Part shown: piece after piece, positions 1-12,145 of the stretch
Position numbering within the stretch: the stretch's first letter is position 1
Layout of the letters: every line of letters starts with the position of its first letter
Assembly (NCBI GenBank): GCA_030248195.1
Contig: JASAND010026234.1
Coordinates: 1 to 64,000 of the forward strand
From: Trissonchulus latispiculum
Taxonomy: Eukaryota; Nematoda; Enoplea; Enoplida; Ironidae
Direction: 5' to 3'
DNA: 64,000 nucleotides
The notes under the pieces: model-generated
Told to the model about the DNA's origin: nothing
What the model saw: the letters and a program-made list of their open reading frames with translations, nothing else
Database searches by the model: none
Translations under genes and position numbers: made by a program

Positions 1-160
1 TTATTTATTTCATGATGTTCCGTTTCATCTGTATCAACTTGTAATTCCACCATTCCCAGGCATCTTTAAACGACTTCATCTCCTCAGAGCGGTAAGGACA
101 CGGCACGGTCGCCAAATGTGAAAGGTTGAAATCAGGATCTGAAAGATGTGAAGAAAAGTG

Positions 161-234
161 TCCAGGGCGGGGATCGAACCGCCGAGCTTTGGATTAAGAA
201 GTAGAACGCTCTACCACTGCGCCACATCCCCGGA
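161..234 (-). tRNA. tRNA-like sequence, probably a tRNA pseudogene or SINE head
   Basis: Read on the minus strand, this 74-nt stretch has an A box (TGGCGCAGTGG) and a perfect B box (GGTTCGATCCC). A 7-bp acceptor stem can form (TCCGGGG with CCCTGGA). The anticodon arm contains CTTCTTAATC, which resembles the Arg-TCT or Lys-CTT arms but is one base too long. The T stem has a mismatch. These defects favour a tRNA-derived repeat or pseudogene over a working tRNA. The identity is not assignable by eye. Confidence 0.45.
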
Positions 235-1053
235 CGTTGAGAATAGATTATTACGCTGATTTCAACCTTTCTGGGTTGCTGATATTTAACACCAGGGTAC
301 CTTTTCCAGTTTCACCTTCACCCTCACCTTTTTTCGCCTTTGGGGTTCCATCTCTGATAACTACGTACTCCACCAAAGAGTCGTCATGATCTGTACAAGT
401 CGTTATCATCAACACATCTCTACTAGTGTTGTTGCCCGGCCGGTTATTTTGACCCGGCCGGCCAGGCTCGTAAACAGGCTGGCCGGCCCGGTGGAACAAC
501 TCCTGGTAACGTCTAACAGATAATATCACGTTTTGTCCTGGTTGAGAAGACCGGCTGACTGGGTGATGGCCGGCGGCCGGCTGGTGGGCCAGACTGGCTC
601 CACTCTGCACCGGCGGCCGGCTACAGGCTAGCCGGTTTGACACCGGCCGGCCAAGATCTCCAATCTCTACGATCTTTCTATTTTAGCATCTTAGCACCAG
701 CTTTATAAGCCACCACAATTCTTTTGTATCATTTACAGGTGTCACCCACTGGTGGGCGACACTGAAAAATGCAGTCAAGTTGCAGGAAAACAGCCAAGGA
801 AAGTGTAAAACAATCCAAAACTTAAATTATCCATGGTAAACCAGAGATGCTGCCAACGTGTTAAGGAATATGTAGAAAGCCTCAGCCTTCTGTCTTATGA
901 GGCGCTACATACCTAGCTTTTTGTTTATTAATATATATTCATACAGTAGTAGCTTTAAAATTCAGATCATAAGACATTTTGCGTTAACGCATTAAATTTG
1001 AAAATGAATTAATAGAATTTAAATGAATCTGTCACCATTAATTTTAAACCAAT
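235..1053. repeat. GGCCGG-rich cluster in otherwise AT-rich spacer
   Basis: Between about 430 and 655 the sequence is dominated by overlapping GGCCGG, CCGGCC and GCCGGC words, including several CCGGCCGG palindromes, in strong contrast to the AT-rich surroundings. An open frame crosses it on the minus strand, but its proline/glycine-rich product follows from the word composition and I do not call it a gene. From about 660 to 1053 I see only unremarkable AT-rich sequence. Confidence 0.6.
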
Positions 1054-1329
1054 CTAACTAAAGTAACCATAGTGTTTGCAGGCCTTCTTCAATGGACTAA
1101 GAACGTCTTGAAGCTGCAGCAGGAAGATGTCCCCGTCGTAGCAGTTCCTTAAGCAGTTCTGAAATTCTTGAGTAACTCTGCACATTCCTTCACTGTCGTG
1201 GTTTTGCTGGACTTCGTCGCTTTCATTTTCAAAACTCGTGTGGCAGGCTTTTGTGCAGGAAGAGAATGCGATCACTTGGTCATATGATATGGCTGCAAGG
1301 CAGGACAGGAGAAGTAACAGTTTGCACAT
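1054..1329 (-). CDS. Small secreted six-cysteine peptide, paralog 1
   Basis: The product has 91 residues. Residues 1-21 form a typical signal peptide (MCKLLLLLSCLAAISY, ending near VIAFSS). The mature part has a CxxxC pair (SSCTKAC), a single Cys (GMC), a second CxxxC pair (NCLRNC) and a last Cys (KKAC), so six cysteines and probably three disulfides. The stretch between them is helix-like and charged. It is clearly paralogous to the peptides at 11.9 and 15.5 kb, sharing the Cys spacing and the GMCR-T-EF-CL-NC core, but is much more diverged. No family is recognised by me. A secreted effector, hormone-like or defence-like role is possible, and nothing here decides between them. It is intronless within the coding part, and its 5' flank is conserved with the other copies. 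Confidence 0.7.
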   Translation of the reverse strand: MCKLLLLLSCLAAISYDQVIAFSSCTKACHTSFENESDEVQQNHDSEGMCRVTQEFQNCLRNCYDGDIFLLQLQDVLSPLKKACKHYGYFS

Positions 1330-1580
1330 CTTAGACTAGAGACGAAACGAAACTGAAATATAATAAAATCGTAATGAAATGGCCTTAGACTGAAGAACCG
1401 TTGATAAAACAGCACCATTTTATGCATGGTGGGTCTCCTATTGGAGAATCGAAATTAGTAATGATTAATTTGCCAATTAGTTATACTTTCTTATTTGGTT
1501 TAAAATTGTTATAGATGTTTGCCTGTTACAAATTGATAATGCCGCTCTGAACGTTCAATTCGTCGATTCTTGTTATCAAA
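1330..1580 (-). promoter_or_regulatory. Conserved 5' flank of the secreted-peptide family
   Basis: About 230 bp upstream of the start codon match the flank of the 15.5-kb gene (15813-16050) and the orphan copies near 14.06-14.20 and 31.84-32.05 kb. Shared words include AAATGAAATGGC, TTAGACTGAAGAA, GGTCTCCTATTGGAGAAT and CCAATTAG. This stretch presumably holds the leader and core promoter. The TATA-like word seen in the 15.5-kb copy is altered here. Confidence 0.45.
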
Positions 1581-1784
1581 ATGGTGCAAGCCTCTCTTTT
1601 CCAGCATTGACAGCGTGTGTACGACTTATTGTAGTCATTGCAATAGATATACTTAATGCTGACAGAGAACGTAATATCTATTTAGTAGCATTATTGCAAT
1701 AATAACCAGAACGTTTGAGTCAAGCATTAGGCTAGCAAGGCACATGTCTCAGAATGGCTCGAATATCGACTGCGACATCAACAT

Positions 1785-2175
1785 CTACATCAACATAGGG
1801 TCGGGTCCTGGAGGGGCCTGTTAAAAGAGAATTTTTGTGGTGTCTTGTACCTTGAACTGAAATTTTCATGGCGAATTTGCATGGACCTAAAAATAAATTA
1901 GTCGAATACTTAGAAAAATTAGCATTAATGTTATTAAAGTTTGCAAGAAAATCTTCAATTTTTAGAAAAAATTTAAAAATCGATTTTAACGAAAAAGCAA
2001 AACGTTGAACCAAGTTTTTGAAATTTCAGTACAAAAACTAATTTGTTTCGGCCATTTTTGCCTACCCCATTCCTGTATTTCGTTGTCCCTTGTTCCCGAC
2101 GGCCGTAGGGATTGTACCTTGTCCGGGTTGGGGCGACTTCGACCCTCCAGACCCCCCACGTTAACCTATGGCTTC
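1785..2175. repeat. Dispersed repeat, partner at 57.03-57.42 kb
   Basis: The blocks CTGGAGGGGCCTG and GTACCTTGTCCGGGTTGGGG, and the ending TTAACCTATG, recur in the same order near 57,038-57,415. The middle is AT-rich and more diverged. This is one copy of a moderately repeated element. Its termini cannot be fixed from two copies. Confidence 0.55.
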
Positions 2176-3158
2176 ATTGTTTTTCAAACAAATTATTTGC
2201 TAGTCTGTTTGTATTTAATGTTCAATGACTTAATGGATTGAATTTTTTGTTCACATTCCATTCTTAAATTAATAATGACGCAAGAACGAAGCAAATTGGC
2301 TATGGTTTGAATTAATTATTAGCATTTTTCGATTTTTAAAATCCTGTGATCTTTGCCTGAAATTTCAAGTCTTGAAAAATGACTTACTAGGTTAAAGCAG
2401 ATGCCCAAGCGGTCCCGAAAATAAAACGAAGCAATTTGTTATCAAGTACCCAGCGAGCAGCAGCTTGCCAGAAAAGCAGCAAAGATCAAAGGATTTTGAA
2501 AATTGATGCTAATAAAGTTCAAATCTTATTGTTCGTTCTTGCGTCATTCCGCATGGTTTTAAATTTTAGAAAAATTTTGCTCGAAAAAAGAAATTTTCAG
2601 CATGAATGCTCCAGAGAAAAACACAACCCCGTATTTAAAACTTTTTGAATTTTTCAATATTTTTAATTCTGTAAAAATTTACTCTCATCACGCGGATTCT
2701 GAAAATATATCTAATGTTCTGGATCTTTGATGAATATTAAATATTGTAATACTTTCTGTATTGATTTAGATTTTCTTTAATTGCAAATTTGTCTAACCTC
2801 GAAACCTCAATGAAAACAAGACGATCAATTAATCTTGAAAGTCGCCGCTAAGGCAGGTCAAGAGTTTACAACAAAAGATTTTCCAAATTGATGATTTTCT
2901 AGTAAGGCTCGGCAAAAGGTCTGGTTGTATGCTTGTGGGTCGTTACATCCAACATTAAATATGGTACTTAAATAAAAGTTTTGCTTTAACGAAAACATAT
3001 ATGCTCAGTTCTTGGCTGCACAAACTTTACATCTAGCTGCTTTAGCTTTCATACTGGACTGATTGATCACCCACCATGTTTCGCAACAAATACTCAACGT
3101 TTGCCATAAACTAAAAGTAAAGTAGTTTAAACAGTCGATTTCTTCATAAAGGTACTGC
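2176..3158. other. AT-rich spacer without recognisable feature
   Basis: This stretch has only short A/T-rich open frames with no similarity or compositional support. I see no RNA gene or TIR pair. Confidence 0.5.
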
Positions 3159-4186
3159 TCATTTTGCTGGCAAAATCCTGGTAGCATTGGATGTAGATAA
3201 GTTAGACAAGAATTTTCTAGTTGGTGTTATGCAGATTAACTTGAAAGCCTTCCTAAACCGTCCATTAAAGATAGTGTACAAATAGAAATTAGAGCTGATA
3301 TCAATACAGACGAACAGCTCTTGGCAGCACCATACAACTAGTCTTATAGCTCTAGCCCTGACATACTGATTGGCATCCACAGGGCAAACAATGTCCTTGA
3401 TGCGGGTAAGCAACATATTATCAACGACCACAAGCACGAACTTTCCACAAGAACGAAGAAGAACAGGAGCGGCCAAGCACACCTGCAAGTAACATAGCTC
3501 CCTCACCAATTTATTCCTTTCATCGATGTCAACCGTTGCTGAATGTTTATAGGTTGCTAAGCCATAAATAACAGCCACCTGTAACACCGCCAAAACTATG
3601 GATTCCACGATATTTATTGCGGACACAGCATATCGAAGTTCTTGTTTGTGAATATACCAAGATGTCACCTCCAAGGTTGGATGTAATGGTATTATTGATA
3701 ATAAACCAGCAAAGATCGCTGATGTCACTGCAAATAATTTAGTGTTGACTTTGGGAAACAGCAGAGGCTTGCTAACAGCAACGCACCGTTCAAAACTGAC
3801 AACTATAGTTATCGTGCCGCTGTAGCAGATCACAGCATTTATCGATGTGTAGATTACTGTCGTTGTGTATGTATTATACATGCCATTACCCACGGCAATA
3901 GAGCGAGCGATAAGACCAATGCTTGAGAATACTCCAGCTACAGCTATCATTTTATGGTATAGGAAACTTATACTTTGAAACTGAGAATCGCAAAGAATAA
4001 TGGTAAAACACTGCCGAAAAGTCCGCAGAGTCCAAATGCGCCCCAAATGCCAATACGAAATGCTTCTAGCGCAACGAAGATGTCAGCGACTACCCCGTAG
4101 GTACTGTTTAACGATTTCACAGTTTCATGATCAGTACAATTTTCCTTTTCCAACAGGCCCATAATTTGTGGAACATTGAGAGACAT
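3159..4186 (-). pseudogene. Rhodopsin-type GPCR pseudogene 1 (frameshift)
   Basis: This locus reads as a single-exon seven-transmembrane receptor closely related to the intact gene at 55.0-56.0 kb. The first frame gives MSLNVPQIM, N-glycosylation sequons (NCT, NST) and the start of TM1 (FRIGIWGAFGLCGLFGSV). Aligned with the intact paralog, four bases are missing just after this, near 3,985-4,010, and the frame moves. The second frame then carries TM2 to TM7 up to the C terminus, with the TM3-end motif FERCVAVSKPL (E-R in place of DRY), SSNFYLYTIFNGRFR at the end of TM7, and a terminal ILPAK. The long second frame has no internal stop, so the lesion is either recent or a sequencing indel. The ligand is unknown; the architecture suits a peptide or orphan receptor in the plasma membrane. 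Confidence 0.85.
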
Positions 4187-5560
4187 CTTTAATCCACAGT
4201 GCTATTTTTACTACTGATTTCTTAATTGACTTGCGTGACCTGGTTTGCCGGCGCAGGTAACATGGGCTGAAATGAGTTTTTAAACAGGACAAATTTTAGT
4301 GAATATCAGATTTAAACTAAATACAGAAGCATGAATCAATATCTGAACCTTATGACAAAAAGAAAGGAATGCAACAAACGAAGAGAAATAATACAAATAC
4401 TGAAAGTGAAGAAATTGAAAACTATAATTCACCGCCATCCTAAGTCAAAGGTAATCCCAATAATTAAGAACATTCTCTGCTATATTATTGTCCGATTATC
4501 ATTATCTTATTGTGAACGATTAAAACCGAGTACTAAATAAACTTTGAATTTGATTGCGGCGCATTGATGACTATTTATATCTTGTCATAGAAGTTTCGGA
4601 CATATTTCTTGTTAGTCACGACTAAGCATAAAGCCCCTCTGGCATACCCATAATATACAACTGAAGTGCATCGTCAGAATTCTTTATTATTTTTAACGAT
4701 TTACTGGTACAAATCAAATTTTGATAAGAGTTAGACGATTTATTGAGTACTATAATTTGCTTTATCCCCCATCCCAACTATCCACCATACTATCAATCAA
4801 CCATCACTGGACACATCATCCATATCACCAGACCTCAAGACTAGAAAACACAAGGATGCGTTAGGCAAACTAGAAACTGTATCTAACATTTTCACGAAGT
4901 CAGAAAATTTGTGTACTCTGATAACTTTATAGCGTTCAGTCGACATACTTTGCTTGAAGTGGGTATGATAGAATGTTGAATACGGTCCGAAAAGACGGTG
5001 AAAACCGTAAAACAGCTAACTGTAATAGCCAAATAGCTACTAGGCAAGTAATTGTGGCCGCATAATAGATAACTTGCATGGCTATTAGGATCCAAACATA
5101 TCTATTACGGAAAAATATGGCTAGCATGGCTGGCATGGCTATGACGGGAAACCTCACCAAGTTAAATAACTTAAACAATTATAAATATTTGTCCTACCGA
5201 CTTAGGCTAAGCAACTAACGTAACAAATAACAAAACTGATGTATAAAAGATTTAATAAACAGTTCATAACGACATCTGACAACTTTTGAAATTCAAAGGT
5301 CGATACGTGTCACAAGCTAACATAGTAGCTAACTTCTTACTTTCATCTATCGTTTGCTAAGAAATTTCAAACAAAAATGTGACTATTTCAATGAAATATT
5401 CAACGATTAACTAACCTTTAATAGGTTAAATGAACTCACTTCATTGTGCTTTGAGCTCTTAGACGCGTCTACCTGTTTTTTCTTATTTTGAGATATAACC
5501 AATGTTTTTATTTACCAATGTCAGAAACCAGTCACTTTCATGAAATCTAAATCTAATTCA
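4187..5560. other. AT-rich spacer; weak candidate small membrane protein
   Basis: Mostly unremarkable. An 80-codon open frame at 4,936-5,178 on the minus strand has two hydrophobic stretches (VIAMPAMLAIFF and ITCLVAIWLLQLAVL), which could be membrane segments. It has no recognised similarity and no supporting context, so I rate it as probably fortuitous. Confidence 0.2.
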
Positions 5561-5582
5561 ACTCAAAATCCAAATATTGCAT

Positions 5583-5645
5583 TATGGTATATAGTGGTAT
5601 ATATGGTATATATTATGGTATTCATTATGGTATATATGGTATACA
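5583..5645. repeat. GGTATA-type microsatellite
   Basis: Irregular tandem TGGTATA and TATGGTAT words run for about 60 bp. They keep both strands open by chance. Confidence 0.7.
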
Positions 5646-6220
5646 AATACCCACGGGGGTAGTGCGGGTTCTGAAATCTAGTGATGCCTTCCCTTCCCGT
5701 AGACAAAATTTTAGAACCCCAATACCTACCTACATTGCTCGCATAGGATATTCCAAGCATTCTTGACGCAATTGTCTCGCAAATATAATTAGTAGGTCAA
5801 TGCCTGTATGGCGCAGGTGATATTTCAGTATTGTATTAAACTATTAAATTGTCTTTTTAATTTTCTAGATGACTTCACTCGGGTGATGCCAGAAATTATA
5901 ATCCTTTGCACTAGATCAGAAATTAACAAAACTAATCAGAAAGTCAGAAAACAAAGAGTAAAGTAAAGAAGTAAAGGTGGCAATTCCGAAAGCTTTTGTG
6001 GTTCCATGAAGACTTCGTTAACTTAATGGGGCAGAATGTCTTGCCGGGGACGGTCTATTGTAGTAAATTTGAGGTGGTCGTAATCTTGGTGTTCCTGAAC
6101 ACACTAGAAAGAATCTGGGAGTCTTTGTCAAAAATTTTAAAATGTTTCTGCCAATTAAACCCCATAGCATTCCTTGAAATTAACCAAAACTATATTCAGT
6201 CGAAAGAGCTCTTCAAATTG

Positions 6221-6625
6221 TATAACTTTGCTCTTGCACAAATTTTTCTACCTTCAACACTCCCCGAGAAATCGAGATTATAGATGTGGGGTCAAAACCA
6301 GCCAATACTAAGTTTCCAGATTTTTTCAAATGTGGCAATATGTAACCACAACATTCGACATCGACATTATCCAAATAAAAGTCCGAGAAACGTTTTCTAT
6401 AACCGTTTTGTAACGTTTGTATAACCATTATAACCGAGAAACGTTTTGTATAACTTTGCTCTTGCACAAATTTTTCTACCTTCAACACTCCCCGAGAAAT
6501 CGAGATTATAGATGTGGGGTCAAAACCAGCCAATACTAAGTTTCCAGATTTTTTCAAATGTGGCAATATGTAACCACAACATTTGACATCGACATTATCC
6601 AAATAAAAATCCGAGAAACGTTACC
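6221..6625. repeat. Tandem duplication with 228-bp period
   Basis: A block starting TATAACTTTGCTCTTGCACA recurs 228 bp later with only a few changes. The period equals 76 codons, so the minus-strand frame stays open through both copies and reads as a repeated peptide (VECCGYILPHLKKSG). No family is recognised. Stretches nearby (5,974-6,650) resemble the ends of the TTAA-flanked elements described at 12.7 kb, so this is probably part of a degenerate mobile element. Confidence 0.6.
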
Positions 6626-6719
6626 ACCACCTCAAGGTGTGCAATACATTGTTGCAACGTACATTTGCAATTCTAAGACTAGACTGCATAGTTTTTCAGA
6701 CTCCTACAGTAGTATATAG

Positions 6720-8700
6720 TGACCAAGTGAGAGGGAGCTTGCTGCTCTCCCAGTAAAGGCAACATTTGTTCAAGATAGCTCACTGTCTAGGTGGAGCGGG
6801 GAGGGGAGAGTGTTCCCCTTGTAGGGGGTGCAACACATGCTGAAGGCAGCTTCGTCTGTAGGAGGAGCGGTATATACTCCCTTGCTGCCTTTGAAGCGGG
6901 AGCAACACGAGGGAGCAACATGTGTTGAAGATAGCTCCCTTTGTAACTGTCGCAAGGCTGGTCAAAAGATACAAACATTACTTTTTGTCAGTAGACATTT
7001 CGTCGTTAGACGTTTCGTCGGTAGACGTTATGAACATTAGACGTTTTGACTTTAGACGTTTTGATACAGAACCTTATAGTCGTACCTGCATGGGTCTGGA
7101 ATAACATAATTATAATGTTTAAACCTTCGTCAAAATTACGTAACCTTATAAACGACCTTTTGTTTCAAGACTGAAGGGGTGACGGAATAGGTCTAAAGCA
7201 AAGAAAAAATCGTTTTCAGTCCCCTTTATGTAATTGGTTTTTGTGTATGGTCACGCTAAGAATACAGTGCTCGACTTTAACGTCGGTACTGATAATTTGG
7301 GTCCTGAAAATATTTAATTTAATGACCTTAATTTAATTTAATTTAGTATAAAGACACTTTCCTTCCCCAACGTCGTCATATTTTCGAGCAGGAGAAGCAC
7401 AAAATTTTTGCATTGACGGAGTTTGATCCGCTAACTCCTGGACTGTGCAAAGTTGAGGGGGAAGGAACAGAAGTCATAGCACTCTGTTCGAAAATTTACT
7501 GCGGCTAGCGCACTAATCCCAACTCTGAAGAAACCATGGGATAGAAAAATACCGCTAAGGTATAATCAAAATTACCAAATAATGACCAAAGGCATGTTCA
7601 TTCAAACCCTCGTAGATACACCAACAAATGGCTATGGTGACAAATCGTGACAATCCTAGGACGGGACAAACAAACAGGCAACTACTGATGTACCAACAGC
7701 GGCGGGTTGGTCTCACTCAACTACATTTTCCCTAAACGAATTGTCCAACCTGTTAATGTTTCAACAAAACCTCTTCTTATTTGAAATGTAATTTTTGACG
7801 TTGCTAACTAAATTAACTAACTTTAGAATTAATTAATTATTCAACTTTAGAAACTCGCATAGTTACAAATATTTTTCGACACAAAGAGACTAGCTGGGCA
7901 CAAGTTTGATTTAAAATTGTTTTCCATGACGACATCGTGAGAGCAAATACAAGATTAGTGTAAACTTAAGCTTTCACACTTTATCATGTGGTGCAGGGTT
8001 CAAGTCTCACTTTGTCAATTTGTGAGATTACCAATACAAATAAATTATAGTGTCGAAACTGCACAAAAAGCTTGTATATAATTGCTGTTTCTTTTGTTCT
8101 GGGAAAGCAAATATGTCCTTTTGCCTTTCACCTGATACTGCTGTTCGCTCCCCTGTCTCTAAAATTTACGAAAACTGCATGACGACTCTTTTGGATAGTA
8201 CTCAAACATGATGATGAACTTCGCTAAAAACTTGCAGAGATTCTAAGCATGCTATCGGCATAGGCGTTTGTACATTCAGTACAAGTACAAGCCAGCCCCT
8301 CTAATCCGTGAAGACATCATTGTCAGAATCGAAGCTGAAGAAGTTTTACAAGAAAGTTCAAAAATATCACTGGTCCTCTAAGATCTTTAAGGAAGTCTCA
8401 AAGACCCTATTTTTTTAAGGACTAAAATTGTCGGATTCAGCTTATTAAAAATAGCAGGATTAAAACTTTAAATTGATTAAACAGATTATAATTTAATCAC
8501 AATCCTACTGCTTTAATTCGAGAGGGAGCTATCATTAGTACACATCCCAATGATGCTCTCTTTTGTTGCTCCCCCTACAATGGAAGATATCGTGAGTACA
8601 TTCCCTCAATGCTGCTCCCCCAAATTGCTCCCGTACAGAGGGGCTACCTTCAGCATGTGTTGCACCCTACAGGGAGAGCAACAGGATCCCACTCATTTGC
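6720..8700. repeat. Repeat with GGGAGCAACA words in inverted orientation at both ends
   Basis: The left part (6,725-6,945) has repeated GGGAGCAACA and TGCAACACATGCTGAAGG on the plus strand. The right part (8,520-8,695) has the same words on the minus strand, for example CAGCATGTGTTGCACCCTA. This suggests a roughly 2-kb element with related inverted ends, or two opposed copies. The interior (7,100-8,500) is AT-rich with no gene that I can support. Confidence 0.4.
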
Positions 8701-10991
8701 TCACGGTATATAACTTCCAACCTACCCAGTGCAGAACTTTGACATCTGAGGGCCTTTCGGCGCAGCGTGTTAAACGAGTTAAAATTAACCCAGCTCTTTG
8801 ATGCATGGGATAAAACGGATTTTGCTGTTCTTCAAGGCTAAAGGTTAATAATTTTGCTCGTTTAACTCTCTAGCGAAAAGGTCCCGAGATGCATGCATTT
8901 ATCTGATAACCATTGACGTATTCCTAAAGAGTGTGTGCAAGTAAGATCAGACCATCCAGCTCAATTAACCGAGCCGACTGAGAAAAAATTGAAAAAGAGG
9001 GTAATTAATTATCTTCAAAGACAGACAGTAAACTTTATCAATACACAGTTACAGAAATCCGAACAAAATAGGTCAAAAACAAGTTTTTGAAGCTAAACAG
9101 AAACTAGGCTAATTAGTTAACAACTTATTACATTTCGGTACTTTCAAAATTACACGCTCACTTTGAGAATTAGACACTCAGACTCAGTTAATAGAACCCT
9201 ATATCGCTGATACAAGTAGCTTTACTCGAAAGGTTTGTAGTGTCATCTGATACCAGTATCCATCAGATACGACTTGAGAGAACGCCCAGAAAAGGAATGT
9301 TATCCAGTACCCCCACACATGTGCAGGAGACAATTTTTGCGGCGATCCAACTGAGGAGTAAGCCTCAGGTATGAGCGGAAGTGAAGCCCCCACCCCAAAT
9401 TTCTCCAAGCACACGTATCGTAACCATAAAGTAATTACTTGATCAGCCGTTTTTGTGATAGCAAACTCATCCAGCTAAGTGTTTTATATCTTCACGTGCC
9501 ACATGGGACGTTGTTTTCAGGTCAGACTTGTACTTCCAAATAAATAGTTTTCAGTCCTACAGCTGCCAATAAAAGCTAATTAAGACGTTAATAGTTTTTG
9601 TTATCAAAGGCATGAATCATATTTCTAAACAGTTTCTTTATTGCTCGATTAAGCTGCTCTTTCTATTAAGCTGCTCTAAGATTATTCTTTCCATGTTCCT
9701 TTTTTAAAAGTTCGATAATTGCTGGCACTAGGTTTTGGAATGTAATTCAGAGAAAACCTGCACACACCTGGGCTAACTTAATCTTTAACACAAATCATGC
9801 TGTAATGCGGTGTCTGGGTTTTCTTGAAGTGTTACTGCCGGCGTCACGGTACAAATTTCTATTGGAAATATCACAATTTTTTTAATATTTTTCATATATT
9901 CAAATTTTTGGCTACGTTCGGTAAGTTTGCAACCAATGACGCCAAATCACGCTCAAGAAGTAGATCTTCAAATTGATATGTGGCACAATTCATAACTCTC
10001 AAAATTTAGAAAGTAATAGCTTAGTAAGGTGGACTGGCGCGACCTTACTGTTGTGTGATGATTATTTGAGGGTCCAAGATGTGCGAAAGTGACTTGAGTA
10101 GGTAGGATAGGATACTACATGGAGTATACCCTCAAGCTACGATGACAGTCCTTTGGTTTGTGGACGGTGGGATGCTGCGAATTCAGCTGTTTCGACTTCG
10201 ACCCTTCACCATGGAATTGTTTAGTGTTCTCTGTTTTTTCTGGGTTTTTTGGGAAAGGGTGATGTTCATAGGATAACATTGGGGGAATGGGGGTGCTGAT
10301 CCCTCAGAACGACAAATACTATTTGATCTCTCAGCGAGAAGGGAAAAGTTAGACCTTTATGCTCTGAAGGGGAAAAAGAGTGGACAGCTCTGGGACGTTT
10401 TCTAAAAATTTCGTAAAAATAAAAATAAATACAATAAAAATAAAATAAAAATCTTTGTTTTACTAATTTGCCATAAATGTAAAACATTCGCAATTTTTGG
10501 GACATTTGAAAATTTTGGGATAGACCACTCTAAAATTTTGCAAACTTTTAGGAGGAGACCTCTCGGCGGAGTCGGGGTAGACCACCAAAATCGGGCACTG
10601 TGTTAATCATAATGGACTGAACGATGAACAACGTTGAGACCCCGCTTCACTAATACGCAGTTGATAGATGTCCAACAGAACTAATCACCACAGCTATCCA
10701 CTGTGCGCTCAGCCAACATCCTGCGATAGCCATGGTTGATGGCGAAAAGCAGTGGTTATAGTATGCCAGGCGTCGACTCCCAAATAGTGCAACAAATATA
10801 GAGAGCGAGATATAGCTACTTTCTCGTTCCAATCCTATCAAATTTAGCCTAGTTCAATCGTACGTAAACAAATGGTTAACAAAACTAAACGCAGCTCACT
10901 CCTCACTCTTGGAGGATTCATTTGTAATCGACAATGGTGTCATTTCGTTTGCTAGCAACGTACGATTAATGCTAAACACAGCAGATTTTAA
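8701..10991. other. Spacer without recognisable gene
   Basis: This is AT-rich with short open frames only. None has a signal peptide, domain motif or paralog in the window. Confidence 0.5.
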
Positions 10992-11792
10992 ACAAATTTC
11001 ATTGTATCCTCATTCTGTCAGGTTTTGCTTGGTCAGGTCTGTTTGCTACTTCATTCAGACTTCGCCTGCTACTGTCTCCAGCTCACGTTCGTATGATTAA
11101 GACATGCTACACGTCAACGGAGAGCTGTCGCGGCCTGCTGCGAAAAGATCTAGTTTCTAGAAACCAGGGACCAATTTCATAAACTTTTACGGATTTGCAA
11201 GTGCGAATTTGCGAGTACTCGCGCATGAAACGCAAGTGCGGGTTACAAGTGTTTCATATAATGTTTCCGCAAAGTTGCGGAAATTAGCTAAGCAAGTTGC
11301 GGAACTTGACCCACTTGCAATTCAAGTGCGAGTACTTGCATTGCAAGTGTGAGTAGAAGCAAAATTGACAGTAATTCTTTGAAAAATCGTAACTTTTCCA
11401 AACTACATAAAACTTGCTAACATTTTCACAAAGTGTGCAAAGCATGTTAAAGCAGTTACTTCTTAAATTTGGTTAAACACAAACCAAGATAACGAAGATA
11501 TTCAATTTTTCTGAAAATCGTCTGGTTAAAATCTACTAGACGACTTTATTCGCACTTGCAGGTACCACGTGAGTGTTCGTTTTAAGAAACACTTACTTGC
11601 TACTTGTGTTCAAGCGAACCCTCAACTTGCAGCCTACTTGTAGTGCAACTTGACCCTTTATGCAACCCTTGCAGCTTGCAAATCCGCAACTTGCAAAGTT
11701 TTATGAAGTTGGCCCCAGCTCGTGTGAAGTTTTTGCATTGCTTCATTACTTTTGCATTGAGAAAAAAGTGAGGATGAAAATTAAATGCTACA
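10992..11792. repeat. 800-bp duplicated block, copy 1
   Basis: This block runs from ACAAATTTCATTGTATCC to AAATGCTACAC. It recurs at 14,656-15,456 with about one visible mismatch in 800 bp. It contains a complete fold-back element. Beyond its right edge the two copies abruptly fall to roughly 90-94 percent identity. Confidence 0.85.
11165..11717. mobile_element. Fold-back TIR element, family A (TTGCAA words), copy 1
   Basis: The terminal inverted repeats are GGGACCAATTTCATAAAC at the left and the complement of GTTTTATGAAGTTGGCCCC at the right. The interior is packed with the near-palindromic words ACTTGCAAGT, GCAAGTGCG and CTTGCGG. A short central segment contains TCGTCTGG and CTAGACGA. There is no coding capacity, so it is non-autonomous. 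The same plan with other words appears at 33.06 and 34.67 kb. Confidence 0.7.
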
Positions 11793-11875
11793 CAGTATAT
11801 GTGGTGGAATTACATTAAATAGGGTATATACAACATGAACATAAAGTTGTCACAAGCACTTCTATATTAATGGAG

Positions 11876-12145
11876 CTAGCGCAGCCAAAGCGGGAAGCAG
11901 GCTTCCTCCATTTGGCTAAGAGTATCTTCCATCTGTATTAAGATATCCCGTCCGTTGTGGCAGTTACTCAAGCAGTCTTCAAATTCTCGAGTAATTCTGC
12001 ACATCCCTTGACGATCGCCTGTCTTTCGGACACTCCCGGCTTCACTGGCAAAAATCATGCCGCAAGTTTGTGTGCAGGATGAATACGCTGTAGTGAATTT
12101 GCCACTGATTGCAAGGAAAGACAGGAAAACCAACAGTTTCCACAT
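11876..12145 (-). CDS. Small secreted six-cysteine peptide, paralog 2
   Basis: The product has 89 residues. The signal peptide is MWKLLVFLSFLAISG with likely cleavage near TTAYSS. The cysteine plan is CTQTC, GMC, DCLSNC and EEAC: six cysteines as CxxxC, C, CxxxC, C. The end is an aromatic FPLWLR. It differs from paralog 3 at nine residues, while the adjacent 800-bp non-coding block is practically identical. It is intronless here. Its upstream flank diverges from the other copies after about 40 bp, so it may lack the shared promoter. Function is unknown; secretion and three disulfides are inferred from sequence. Confidence 0.75.
   Translation of the reverse strand: MWKLLVFLSFLAISGKFTTAYSSCTQTCGMIFASEAGSVRKTGDRQGMCRITREFEDCLSNCHNGRDILIQMEDTLSQMEEACFPLWLR

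Noticed and set aside
251..643. A 130-codon minus-strand frame rich in Gly, Pro and Arg.
   Set aside because: It is caused by the GGCCGG word cluster, which is stop-poor. No domain or paralog.
4936..5178. A transmembrane fragment of another GPCR.
   Set aside because: None of the family motifs (ERF, SSNF-LY, LYHKMIAV) are present.
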